Assembly: GCF_963583255.1 (NCBI RefSeq)
Contig: NC_084814.1
Span: 26,218,598 to 26,282,597, forward strand
DNA: 64,000 nt
DNA from: Pyrus communis
Taxonomy: Eukaryota; Streptophyta; Magnoliopsida; Rosales; Rosaceae
Reading direction: 5' to 3'
The translations under genes were made by a program, and so were the position numbers. The notes below the pieces were generated by a model. The model worked only from the letters and a program-made list of their open reading frames with translations, was not told the DNA's origin and made no database searches. The first letter of the stretch is position 1; each line of letters begins with the position of its first letter. Of the stretch, positions 45,929 through 57,662 are shown piece after piece.

Positions 45929-47046
45929 ATGCCGCCTCGTAGATATGCCTTTGGGAGGGCCGACGAGGCCACCCACCCTGACTCCATCAGAGCCACTTTA
46001 GCTGAATTCGTTGCCACTTTCATCTTTGTCTTTGCCGGGGAAGGCTCTGTTCTTGCTCTTGGTATGATATCTAAATAAATCTGGCAAATAATGACGTCAT
46101 GATCATTAAACTAATTAAGTAAATCATTCATTCTGTTAATTACCTCTTTACATATGTTAATATATCTATGCATGCATGCATGCATGTTTCGTTGATATTC
46201 TAGCACAGATCTACATGAAATGTCAAATGAGACATGCCATCATCAATATCTTTTCTTTACTAAACCTTGATAGTCTGTTTCGCAACTAATTAATTGGCAG
46301 GGAAGATTTACAAGGATAGCGGCACATCAGCATCTGAGCTGATAGCCATAGCTCTTGCACACGCCTTCTCTCTCTTTTCAGCCATCTCAGCCAGCATTAA
46401 CGTATCTGGTGGCCATGTCAACCCTGCTGTAACCTTCGGTGCTCTTCTAGGTGGAAGGCTATCCGTTATTCGCGCGCTATACTACTGGGTTGCTCAGCTT
46501 CTTGGAGCTATTGTGGCTTCTCTTTTGTTAAGGCTTGTCACAAATGGCATGGTAATTATTCCGTATTTAAAAACTTAGCTCGCTTTGCTACAAGCTGAAC
46601 CCCTTTCATTCTAAATTATTACAATTAGCTCTGATCAATTAATTGATATTACTATTCAGAGGACAGTGGGGTTCAACGTGGCCTCTGGTGTTGCTGAGGT
46701 GCATGGGCTAATACTAGAGATTGTGTTGACATTTGGGTTAGTTTACACCGTATATGCCACTGCCATTGATCCCAAGAGGGGTAGCTTGGGAACCATCGCA
46801 CCACTGGCCATTGGATTCATTGTCGGGGCAAATATCCTTGTGGGCGGGCCGTTTGATGGGGCATGCATGAACCCAGCAAGGGCGTTTGGACCTGCACTGG
46901 TAGGGTGGAGATGGAGGAACCACTGGATCTACTGGGTTGGGCCACTCCTGGGAGGTGGGTTGGCGGCTCTCATATACGAGTACATGGTCATACCAACAGA
47001 GACGCCACACCACACTCACCAGCCATTGGCTCCAGAGGATTACTAG
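45929..47046 (+). CDS. TIP3: Tonoplast aquaporin TIP3 (seed-type), three exons
   Basis: Exons are 45929-46061, 46301-46551 and 46660-47046, with GT-AG introns and correct phases, giving 256 aa. It has six membrane segments and two NPA motifs ([12 protein letters not shown] at 85-87, MNPARAFGP at 199-201). The filter residues I can place (His65 in LAHAF, Ala196, Arg202, and an Ile near 179-182) fit the TIP3 pattern H-I-A-R. The N-terminus [20 protein letters not shown] and the C-terminus HQPLAPEDY are TIP3 marks. The protein forms tetrameric water channels in the membrane of seed protein-storage vacuoles. Loop E reads [13 protein letters not shown]; the usual residues before NPA in TIP3 are SGAS, so Asp194 and Cys197 are unusual. 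No lesion is seen. Intron 1 carries a CATG repeat tract. Confidence 0.95.
46168..46186. promoter_or_regulatory. (CATG)n RY-repeat tract in TIP3 intron 1
   Basis: The run ATGCATGCATGCATGCATG contains several overlapping CATGCATG (RY) motifs, the B3-domain (ABI3/FUS3/LEC2) site. Position in intron 1 is directly seen; enhancer activity is inference. Confidence 0.5.
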
Positions 47047-47257
47047 TCCGTTAGTCTGGCGCTTAGCCCCCGTACGCACTGTATTAATACCAACATGTGC
47101 AAGCTGCTCGCTCCCTTTGCCATTCACACCCTGAGTGTTTATGTTCCATTTTCTGTAATTTTTTTTTTTTTTTTGGTTTGGCAACTTTTGTGTTGGAGTT
47201 TGTCCTCCCGTTGTCTAAAACGTCATTTCCATCGCATGGACATGTGATTGTAAAGCT

Positions 47258-47263
47258 AATAAA
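47258..47263 (+). terminator. Candidate polyadenylation signal of TIP3
   Basis: AATAAA lies 212 bases after the stop codon, following a T-rich stretch (47159-47174). Confidence 0.45.
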
Positions 47264-47299
47264 GTGCCGTGGAGTTTCTTTGGCTAATTTTATTTCAAA

Positions 47300-47570
47300 T
47301 TTTTTTGGTAAGAAAAAGTTTAGGGGAACCCATCTCAGGGTCAGTCCTCTTTGGGGACAAACATTAGTCCCTTCTTTTTTATTTTTACAGATCCTCCTCC
47401 AAATATGATCGTCACCAAAGTGAATGATACTGGGTAGGACTCGAACTTAGGTCTTGCGGAACAATCCTCCTCCTTACCAACCCATCCAACAGTTGTTGGC
47501 ATTTATAACTTAGGTCTTGATCTATTGTTCCTCCTTACCAACTCATCCAACTGTTGTTGGCATTTGTTTT
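47300..47570 (-). mobile_element. tRNA-derived SINE-like element with a duplicated head
   Basis: On the minus strand a B-box-like GTTCGAGTCC (complement of 47437-47446) follows an A-box-like GGATGGGTTGGT (complement of 47477-47488), as in RNA polymerase III promoters of plant SINEs. The head (GCCAACAAC, GTTGGATGAGTTGGTAAGGAGG-type) recurs just upstream (about 47530-47565), so the A-box part is duplicated. Ends and target duplication were not resolved. Confidence 0.45.
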
Positions 47571-47770
47571 TATTTCAATCTTTGAGGATTGGAATACTAA
47601 ATTTCTGACGAAAGTAGACTCTTTTTTTGGGGGTGGGGTGTGGTTAGCAGACACAACATTCAGAAGGAAGATTCAAAGATGAGCAAAATGTTGGTAGTCT
47701 GTTATTATTGCAAATTAAGGAGAAGGGACACAAAGTTATATTAATTAATTACAATGCACATGTTAAGTGG

Positions 47771-50700
47771 TCATGTTTGGTTGTAAAATGTGGCAACCCA
47801 AGGGGCGAGTTGAGTGTTATGAGGTGTTCTTGGGTGGGTAGAGTAATAATCAGACCAATAACACGGTGAAACCCTCTCTGAAAACTTTCCATTACTATAG
47901 ATACAAAATGGCAACCAATTTTCACCCCCATTCATTCTCCTCTTCCGTTCTCTTGGGTAAGCCAGTGGAGCCTGCACATACCTGCATTGCATCGATTTAC
48001 AAACAAATGAATAACTAAAACAGACGGGAAAATGTGACAACTATGAGGGAAGAACTAATGGTCCAATACGAGGACGATTTGAAGGACTAAAGAAACTAAA
48101 CAACGAGTTGGAGGACCAAAATGTAAATTGTGGACAAACTCAAGGACCATAAATCCAATTAAGCCATAAAGAACGGAATGGGTTCATCTCATCTCATCCA
48201 TTAGCCATATGGCGAATGTGCAAGACATAATAGAATGTGTTGAATAATCATCTCACCATCTCATACTGGGTGTCATATATGCAAATGAAGCTACCATGTG
48301 CATTATAGCATCTAAAGCAGATCTCAAACCAATGTTGCTCATTTACTTTGGTGTAAATTTGTAGCCCTTGTTGCTCATTTCCTTCGTTTCATGTAATGTG
48401 GATAGCTGGTTTTTAAAAATTGTAAAGTGTATACGGCTTTTTGGTAGTTTGATGCAATTATTCTTGCAGCAGCATAATAAAATATGATAACATATGAAGG
48501 CAAAACATACAAAAGAACAATCCCACCAGAACACAAAGGATTAATGTGGTCCGGTTTGGAAGGTGAAGAGGGCTAGGAAATTCAACCAATAACCCAAAAG
48601 AGAATACACCCAAAGCAGTCTCTTGGAAAGAACAAACCCTAAACAAAATACAAGAAATTATCCAAGATTTTATGGTTTGGTCTCAAAAGCTCTTGTCCTT
48701 GACAAAAGAAGACAAACCTCATGTGCCCATTATATGAGGAATAGGAATCTTACAAGGCAAGAAACAAACAAAAATCCTTCAAGAGCAAGTAACAACCTTA
48801 GGGGATGTTTTGTGCGCCTCGCTAAGAGGGACTGGATAGGCTAGGACAACCATATAGACCTTATGTGGTACATGAGTTCTTATTTTAGGAAGGATTGTAG
48901 TGGCCCCGGCCCACCTAAAAAACCTCTTTACCCTTCTAAAATAACACCGTGTGAAAACATGGGACTAACTAAGAACTCTTCTCTCACGCTTCTCTCTCTT
49001 TCCTTTACTGGTAGTTGAGTTACCTAACAAATTACATGTGTGAAATCATTATACAGAAGTAACGGAGTTATGAATGTACCTGATACCATGAATGACAGAA
49101 TCCCAACAGAAATGTGTATGACCAAACACATGACATGCAGAGGGACTTCCTTCAACCCCATGGATTGACCGTATACGGGCCTCAAGACAATCAGAACCAA
49201 TAATCTTTGGAAGCTTTGGATAGAATAGCATCCTTTTCTCAGGACATAGCTCTTGCCTGGCGAGGATATGCAAGCAATTGTCATGCTAACTGAAGACTAC
49301 AGACAGAATCCATAAACTGATTGACAAACGAAATTCAAGAGAAGGACGCAAGAACATGCAAAATAAATTTCAACCAAAAAAGGTAACAAAAGGTTTATTT
49401 GAAAATCGTTTGATATTATGCAAAAACTATCCATACCTAGCAAGTTCAAATCTCCAACAAAGTAACCAATTTTATTTCAGAGCCAATGTGGCTTTAGTAA
49501 TTACAATGCCAGAAAACCCCACACATATATATGCCTCCCTAATGGTGTTGCTAGCACTTCAGTTTCATCTTCTTTTTTTTTATAACTATGGGCATTGGGT
49601 CTTCAACCCTAATAGTCCCGAAGTATGTATTGACTCTCCAATCCGAACTGGCCGGGAAAAACAATGACAGGTTGGGTGCACCTCCCCCCCCCCCCCCCCC
49701 CCCCCCCCCACAAAGTGTGTGAGCATCCATGGGGAATCAAACACGACCTACACTATTGTGCTCAGCATATCATCATCACTGCAAAATGCAATTTAATGTG
49801 GTATTTGAGTTGATTATGGGTTTTAATTTGTGTATTGATTTTAGGTTTCTAGCACTACGAGTAAGATTAAAAAAACTACTTGGATTTCGATAGTCTGATA
49901 AAAATCAAGAAATTCAATACAATTTTTTGCAATTAGTAACAGGCAACAATCAGCAAGATAGATGATCTTATAGGCATTTCAAAATATTTCAAGTAAGAAA
50001 GGAGCTGGTGAGACTTATTATTACGGAAGCATAAATTACTATTAACCTGACCTGGGAACAAAATGAGAGAATGAAATTATTTGGCTACATGTGTTTTGGA
50101 TCTCCTTGATCAGACTCTGATGCTTTTCATTCATTGCATCAAAGTAGAGGGCAAGTGAGATATCTCCATTTGACAGCCCCTTGGACCACTTGCATGCTTT
50201 GAAGTCTTTACATGCCTAAGAATTGAAACAACAATACGTGCGTAAAAAATATCTGAATGTTTATCTGCTCAACTGCATTATAAAACAGCCATAACTGAAG
50301 CAATGTAAACTGATAAATTAAGCGCATGTAAGGAGCACAAATTAATGAGGAAGAAACAAAAAAAATCCATGAAAAGAAAGGAAAGGATAAAAAATAAAAT
50401 TAAATAAAATTAAAATCCAAAGTGCTCCGTGAATGACATTATGATAACGATGTCAACTTGGTATGCTAATTAAGAATTTGTCTGTCACAGGAACCGAATA
50501 ACATTGAGAACAGTAACAAGAATGAGAAAAGAGCAGAAAGTCTGTATTGCACTTCTGTACCTCGCTAACCCTACATTAGATTTGAGAGGAACAACACACT
50601 ATTTAAATAATTTTTAATTTTGTTGAAGATAAACAAATTTTTGTTGCAAAGAAACAATAAAATACAAGAGTGGACAAGAAGTCCGCAAAAGCACAAACAA

Positions 50701-53399
50701 AACAGGATAAATAGCAACATCAACCCTTAGAAACTGTGAAAACAACACAAAACTAAATAATAGCAGCATTCCAGTAACGCATAATTTCTGAAAAAGACAA
50801 ATCTCTAAATGCTGTAGTAATCGATGCCCACATAGATGACCATAACCGAACTTTATCCCAAAGATCCTCCCTTGTACTGACTTCATAGTCCTAAATCAGC
50901 TTGTTTCTTTCCATCCAAATGACCCAAAAAATAGCTGAAACTATAAGACCTTGATTTTCTTCCCTTTTCCTGATAATTTATGTTTCTCTACCATAAAAGA
51001 ATAACAATCCCTGGGTAAAACCCAACTGATACCAAACTCCCTAAACAACTTCAGCAGATTTAAAGCCATCGGACAGTGAAGAAACAAATGATCAAGACTC
51101 TGAACTTTTCTTGCATAAAATGCACCAATCAGGTCGTAGACATGAACTAGGCTCCGTTTTTGGAGCATGTAACACGTGTTAACATTCCCACGAGCCACTA
51201 ACCAAGCAAAACCTTCACTTTATTAGGAACTTTAGATTTCCAAACCAGGCCATAAGCCTGCGAAACCCTATCTACACAGTTTTTGGGAAGGAAATCGCAA
51301 TAATATTTAACAAAGAAGCTTCTTGAAGCATCAAGTATCCAATGTCTTGCATCAACACTTGAAGGGTGAATGATAGCCTGATCCAAACTTGTCTAGAAAG
51401 ATGACAACTCATCTAATTCCACATCACGCAAATTCCTTCGAAAGCCAAAGTCCCAATTCAAAGAATGCTCAGCAAAACTCGCCACACTAGGAATACTGTT
51501 GTCATGAGTCCTGAATAAGTTGAACAGCCTAGGAAATGAGAATTGTCAAGATATTTCACCCAGCCAAAGAATGAATAACCATCCTAAGCTTCCAGCATGG
51601 TAATAACCTCTGCTCTGTGAAACTTTGTTCGGATGACTATTTTTAAACTTCATGACATTACTAAGTTTTTTTTTTTTTTAATAAACAGTAGACTTATGCT
51701 CCAATCATCGAAATCCCTTCAGGTTTACATCAAAATACATAGTATCATAACAACAACAATTACAAAGCCTTTTCCCACTAAGTGGGTATCATAACAAGAA
51801 CTGCAAAATCATGTTATTATAATAAAACTTCTTAAAAATTTTACTAGGCTAAAGAAAGTGAATCACCATCTCCAAAGACGGAATGTGGGTGCTGGTTATT
51901 TCCTCCTCCCTATCAAAGCTCTGCAAAAGAAGAAACTCCATTCATTTTTTGGTTAAGTTCTATTTTTTTATTTTTTATTTTTGTTATACTATATTAACTT
52001 AGTAAGCATATCTATTCTAAAGAAAATGCTGGATTGAGAGCGGAAAAATTGTACAAGATTATAATATATGTTACTAGACCAATTACCTCATGGTACCATG
52101 AGAACAAAGGAATGATTCCTAAGCCATCTAAAACCATCGGACTGGTCTCAACTCCAAGTCCTCTACACGCATCAAGCAATTTCTTTAATTTCTGATGAGA
52201 ATCAAGCTGAAAAAACACAACCATAGCAGTCAGCTAATGATTCCACATATAAGGGAACCTTGCTGCATCATTCGAAGAAAACTGATTGAAAAAGAATTGG
52301 CAAGAATCACATTCCAAAGCAACTACAGCTATGCCTTCACTATCTGATATTATTCATATTCACATTTATAACAATCAAGGTGATCCATGTCTATAATATT
52401 AATCAGCAGGAATGCTGGCAGATAAAGAAAAAGAAAGTAAAGAGGTAATATTAAAAACATTTTTCTTTTACAACCAGCTTATCTACATATCTAGCTTGGC
52501 TTGTCAAGAGAAATTTTTTTTTTTTTTTTTCCTGTTTCATGGGTGAGAAGAAAGTTTTAACTCTCAGTATAGTCTGAGAGGAAACTGAATGCAGTCTCAG
52601 TGTGATTTCACAGTCCCTTTGTTTAATAGTTCAATAATGGAATCTCCCAGCCTGCAAGTAGATCTAGGCACATCTGGTTAAAGGTGTCTTCCGCTTGCTT
52701 AAAGGCATCCTCGCAAAGTCATCATCATAATTGCAATGAGCTGATTTCAAGTTTACGTTGGGCTAAGTTCAATCATAAAACCAAAATTATTGAAAGGTTG
52801 GGTTATTTTTATTCTCTAGTAACTGGCTGCAGATGAAACAAATGAGTTCTGCAGTGCATGTTGATAGATGCAAGTATGAGAAATATTATGAATGTGTGCA
52901 AATGTATATAACGTTACAAAAAATTAGATACTGCAAACTATCAGTTGGAGAATGCAGTGCATGAAAGATAAAGGCCTGGCAATTAAATAATGTTTCTCAC
53001 ATGAATTTCTCCCTCCTGACGGCACCAAAGGTCATGATTTCCAGGCACATACAAAACATGTTCAAATATATCCTTCAAGACAGACATTGTCACGATAAAG
53101 TTGTTGTATGTCTCAGCGACGTCACCTGCAACAATAAGAGTATCATTCTTGTATCTGACAGTTGGTAAGCACTTGACCCATTCCATGTTCTCAGAATAGT
53201 CAGTGTGCAAGTCAGAGAGCACAAACACACGTAACCCAACAGCATCTCCAAGAGCAGAAGGCAAAATCTGAGGCCTTCTAATACAACCTCTCCTTGTGTC
53301 TCTTGCATAGTTACCTAAAGCTATATGTTTTGAAATGTTGTTTGGATGACAGGCTTGTTGAGCAAAACTCAAGCAATAAGGGGCAATGCTCACTACCAT
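47771..53399 (-). CDS. Calcineurin-like metallophosphoesterase, six coding exons
   Basis: Exons are 53399-53001, 52206-52087, 51920-51867, 50215-50052, 49256-49080 and 47981-47771. All junctions are GT-AG and phases match, giving 374 aa. All metal-site motifs are present: LSDLHTD (Asp63, His65), AGDVAE (91-96), GNHDLW (120-125), FSHFVPR in exon 4 and VFGHTHFCW in exon 5. The C-terminus ends TQLAPWVATFYNQT. The fold binds two metal ions and hydrolyses phosphoesters; the natural substrate of this plant branch is not clear from sequence. The frame upstream of the chosen ATG stays open to an acceptor at about 53435, so an earlier start in another exon cannot be excluded. Intron 3 holds a LINE remnant and intron 4 a 26-base C run. 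Confidence 0.92.
49684..49709. repeat. 26-base C homopolymer
   Basis: An uninterrupted run of 26 C residues lies in intron 4 of the metallophosphoesterase gene (G run on the transcribed mRNA strand). Its length may be uncertain from sequencing. Confidence 0.9.
50941..51386 (-). pseudogene. LINE reverse-transcriptase zinc-binding (zf-RVT) remnant
   Basis: Two overlapping frames give YGLVWKSKVPNKVKVLLG and then ARGNVNTCYMLQKR, SLDHLFLHCPMALNLL and FREFGISWVLPRDC. Together these form the zf-RVT segment found after the RT of plant LINEs, including the Cys-His residues. The two halves are out of frame near 51198. It lies in intron 3 of the metallophosphoesterase gene on the same strand. RT itself is not seen. 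Confidence 0.78.
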
Positions 53400-54179
53400 G
53401 TGCGTAGTGAAAGGACGAACTGAAAGCTTTTGATCTGCAACGACACAATTGAAATTTACCCTGATTCAAATAATTCTCTGATCAGAAACATACAAAACCC
53501 ACTTTTCAAGTTATGCATTAGCAATTTAGCATGGGTGTTAAATCTAAACAAATTGTCTAAACCTGACCGGTCCTTCTTCTAATTTTCGTTCCCCTTAATT
53601 TCGGGAATCAAAACCTTAAAAGTGGTCATCTGTGTTTTGATCTAAAATGCTCTGTGTTGAGCCTTGGAATGAAATTTACATATCAAACCTCAACCTGCTT
53701 AAACAGGTCCTGCATAATCAAAATTTTAAGCCGACCCACCACCAATCCAACAATCTAACCTCCGTCTGTTCAATCCCATCAAAAACTAATACTTAGATAC
53801 TGACTTGAAACAATCCTGGAAATAAAATTACGATAGCAATTGAGCTATTTTTTGCATTTACATCAAATAAATAAATAAATACTTCAGGAATGGGAACCGT
53901 AAGTACCTGAACCTTTATGGGAATGCAAACGGACTGAATATGCAGTTTATCCCAGTGCCTATGCACGTCAAATAGGAACGGGACTACCCGGTTGTATCGG
54001 GTAAGTCAACCTGAGTATCAACTTCAGATTTTTTGGGAATGTTTTTCGTGTAAATTATAAAAAAGGCATTTAGCACCTATCACGTAACAAACTCATACTT
54101 TATCTTTTAAATTTTACAATGTTATGCATCAAGTTACGAATTTATTGTAATGTCACATCTGTTAGAACATAAACTAAGA
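53400..54179 (-). other. 5' leader region of the metallophosphoesterase gene
   Basis: The complement shows an acceptor TTGCAG near 53436-53441 and a donor AAGGTTCAG|GTACTTACG near 53917, which suggests a non-coding first exon of unknown start (up to about 54050). No ATG lies in that exon piece. The Athila element begins at 54180, close behind this putative promoter. Confidence 0.4.
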
Positions 54180-55700
54180 TTATGGCTTGATTCAAAACAC
54201 TTTTAAAACATAAACTAAACAGATTCTAAGCACCAAGGAACAAGAAAGTAAAGGGGGGTTTTGATTTGACGAAAATTGAATTAACAAAACAAGTTAATAA
54301 ACTAGGCAGATTGTATAAACGGATTTGAGAAACAAGATGATGGATGGATTAGTTAGAGGTCCATTCTCCACACATGACACATTTATATATGAATCGATTC
54401 TCCAATTGCTTTTCATTAATTATGATGCTCAACACCCCAAGTTAATCGTGATTTACTAATTAACTCTCAAAATTTCCTTATGTTATTGAATTGGATGATG
54501 CATGTGACAATTCAAATCATTCTCCAATGGTTCTCAACATGAATGCATAGAAGAGATACAATGAGAGATCATTATGCTCTAAGAAAATTATAAGTGTTGA
54601 CGAGGCAATTGTAACTATGAATGCATGATACTCTTGCCAAGAATTCAATTAACGCGGTTGTGACTAGCAACCTTCACTACTCATGTTTATAAACTTGTGA
54701 CGATTAGGTGAAACTCGTTTATAAACTAGCATCGAGTTTATGCATGAAGATTAAGTATGCATCCCTAATCAACATACAAAAACAAGTTTTTAATAAACAT
54801 GATAATTGAATTGCAATCACAACTTAACAAATCACAATTGGAAGAAATCAATTCATATTTCAAACATGTTCATGGCTTCAAACTTTCCCCTAACTAATTA
54901 GGGGTTTAGTCACTCATGATTACAACAAACTTAGAGAGTAATAACAAAGTAAACATTGAAATCAAGGAAAGGAAGTACACCTAAAAATTCCAACAACTCA
55001 AACTTGAATTGTATGAACGGTTCGGCCTCTTCTCCTCCTCTTTGTTGTTGCGGCACAAGGGGTTTTGGTGAGTTTTGGGGGTTATGGATGATGTAGAATG
55101 ATGTGTTTAGGGTAGGGATGGATGTAGGGGAAGGCAAGGAGTGTTTTTGGGCAGAAAATATGAAGAATGGTGAAATATGGCTGTGTTAGAGAGAGAGAAT
55201 GAATTTCTGGCGTGAATGAATGTTCCCCCCAAGTGCCTTGCTGCAAAGCCTTATTTATAGGGCTAGGAAAGGTAGGAGACAAGGTAGGAGACAAGGTAGG
55301 ACGGCTAGGAGACAAGGTAGGACGGCTAGGAGACAAGGTAGGACGGCTAGGACAAGGTAGGACGGCTAGGAGACAAGGTAGGACGGCTAGGAGACAAGGT
55401 AGGAATTAGGCACCATGTGTGAATAGATAAAGCCTTCTAGAAATAAGGTTTTTAGGCCCCCTTGCAGCTCCCTAACTGAATTCAAGCCTTCAAATTCGTC
55501 CATCCTCATGCCTCCATGCTTGCACTATCCAATGTTGGCCCAAAAATGCTCTAGAATGCTCCAAAATGCACATTTTTGCTTCCTTAGCCATATGAACCTA
55601 GAAACACACGAAAATGGCATAAAGGACTAAAATAACTAAAGAAACACAACGTAAATGCATGAGAACAAGCCAATTAAGTCGCATAAATATGCTCCTATCA
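54180..55700 (-). repeat. 3' LTR of the Athila-type element, truncated
   Basis: On the element strand it starts TGATAGGAGCATATTTATG after the purine tract. It lacks the end that reads CGCATCA in the 5' LTR. It contains a minisatellite at 55269-55408. Confidence 0.85.
55269..55408. repeat. 12/21-bp minisatellite in the Athila LTR
   Basis: Two 12-bp units (GGTAGGAGACAA) are followed by five units of 21 bp (one shortened to 19) that add GGACGGCTA to the same core. The 12-bp and 21-bp forms look like steps of one expansion. Confidence 0.9.
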
Positions 55701-57662
55701 AATTCCCCCACACTTAGCTTTTGCTAGTCCTCGAGCAAAACAAAACGAAAGAAACTAAAAACAAACCAAAACACATTCTAAACCTTCCAACATGTATCTC
55801 AGGGATTTCAAACGAATATGACACAATATAGAACATCATTCCCACGACATTTAGCTTACTTTACACTTCAACAAACACTTAATCATAGTTACCACTTATT
55901 ATTTCACATTTAATCAATTAAAACAACATTTTGAATGTAGTAACATGCCTTAGAGAATTCCCTCAATTCCTTACTAGAATGCACTCAATTTTCACACAGA
56001 TTTTCTAACTCCACACCCTACACTAGGTATATGTGAGGAGATTGATGAAAATATGAATTCTAACACTCACATATGTTATATCAAAGAAAGCATTTTTTGG
56101 ATTTATGACAATGACATGAATATGATCTCATGAATGGAATGCTACTACTTAGAATGAGAACTAGTGATTCCATATGCTCATACCAAATTCAAACTCCACA
56201 AATTGAACACATAACATCAAGATAGAAGTTGAGGGTTGTAACGGGGCTAAGGGTAATGGTTTAACAAAGAAAGGTAAAGTAAAACAAAGGTTCTTAAAGT
56301 AATAGGAAGCAAAGTAATGAAATTGACACTTAAACTCACTTTTAATGGCAGAAATCAACTTTTAAACACAAGGGAAGATTCATGCAACAACTAGGGTCAA
56401 ATTCACTCTTTTGGACCCTTCCTTCAATAACCAATACTTGTGAGATCATTCTCACTTATTTTTCAACTTTTTTTCTTTCTTTTCAACACTTTTCTATTTT
56501 CTTTTTTTATTTTTCCACGAATTTTTTTCTTTTTTCTTTATTTCATTCTTTGGCCGTGCCCTATTATCTTCCCCCACACTTATTTTCTGCAATATATTGA
56601 TCAAAAGGAGTTCATTCTAAGTCATGCTTCACTATCCTTTAAGAACAAGGGTATGGAAAGTCCTAATCTAGGCTAGGTGAGGATAATGTGGTTAACAAAG
56701 AAAATAAGCTTGAAAAGGCTCAAAAGGTGTAATCCTACAATACATGTGAAAAGGGATAGGCTTTTTGGCTTTGGCTTGACTAACAACTTCATCTTATTGT
56801 ATGTTATGCAATCAATATCATGCTTTGAATGAATTGGGCATGAGTTCTAGTATTTGGAACTACAATGAAATGCATTCCAAGTAGCAACCAAGCAAAGAAT
56901 GATGAGATCATGCAACGACTTTAGAAAACAAGAAATCACAGATTTATACTCTCCAAAGAACGTTATAGGCTCAAGTCTCACAAGGATGTAGCTTTAGTTT
57001 AAGTTCCTTCGTTCAAGCATGTTACAAAAACAGATTTTCTCTTTGTAATATGTGAATTCATAAGCTATAACCATAACCAAGCATAAACCAAAGCATAAAT
57101 CAACTTCCAGCCATGTTTACAACATTATTTAATAGTCATGTAATTTAAAACCAAATCCTCATCATTGTGTTGGAAGGTGACCTAAGACCCAAACAAACAC
57201 ACAAAAACAACTTTAAAACAACTCTTTTTGGGGTTTTTCAAAACTCTTTTGCAATTTTTTTTTTTTTTTGTAAATTTTCGGATTTTCTGATCCAAACACA
57301 TAAAAACACTTCAAAACACACTAAAAACACTTAAAAACAGTGAGAAACAACATTATAAGTGATAGGTGATAAAATCCCACGAAAATCATGTAAAATCATA
57401 CAAAAACACTTGTTTACCCCCCCACACTTAAATCAAACATTGTCCTCAATGTTTCAAGCATAGACTCACACAATTAACAAACAAACAAACAAAACAACAA
57501 CTAAACAACCTAACATGGCAGAAACGAAATAGCAACAAAGAGAAGAGTTTAGGAACGCAAATCTGGAATTGGAGTGCTTTCTAGGTCTTCCTTTGTTGAA
57601 TGCATGGGTTGCGTCCCAAGTAGCGCTTGCTTTAACGTCGTACAGCCGGACGAAGAACCCAA
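55701..57662. other. Non-coding spacer between pol and the 3' LTR of the Athila element
   Basis: About 2.0 kb with no supported frame. Athila relatives can carry an env-like gene in this place; none is seen here. It contains T-rich and pyrimidine-rich tracts (about 56455-56560, 57250-57270) and a second purine-like stretch (GTGTGGGGGGGTAAAC, complement near 57414-57429). Confidence 0.6.

Noticed and set aside
50052..50100. A suspected 2-bp deletion at the end of metallophosphoesterase exon 4
   Set aside because: On careful rereading the frame gives FSHFVPR, with the metal-binding His present; there is no frameshift.
52983..53000. Extension of metallophosphoesterase exon 1 to the stop after RNII
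   Set aside because: A GTGAGA donor after GAAATTCAT fits, and joining to exon 2 in phase 0 gives the conserved continuation LDSHQKLKKLLDAC.
55212..55409. Gly-rich repeat frame
   Set aside because: It is a translation of the LTR minisatellite, not a gene.
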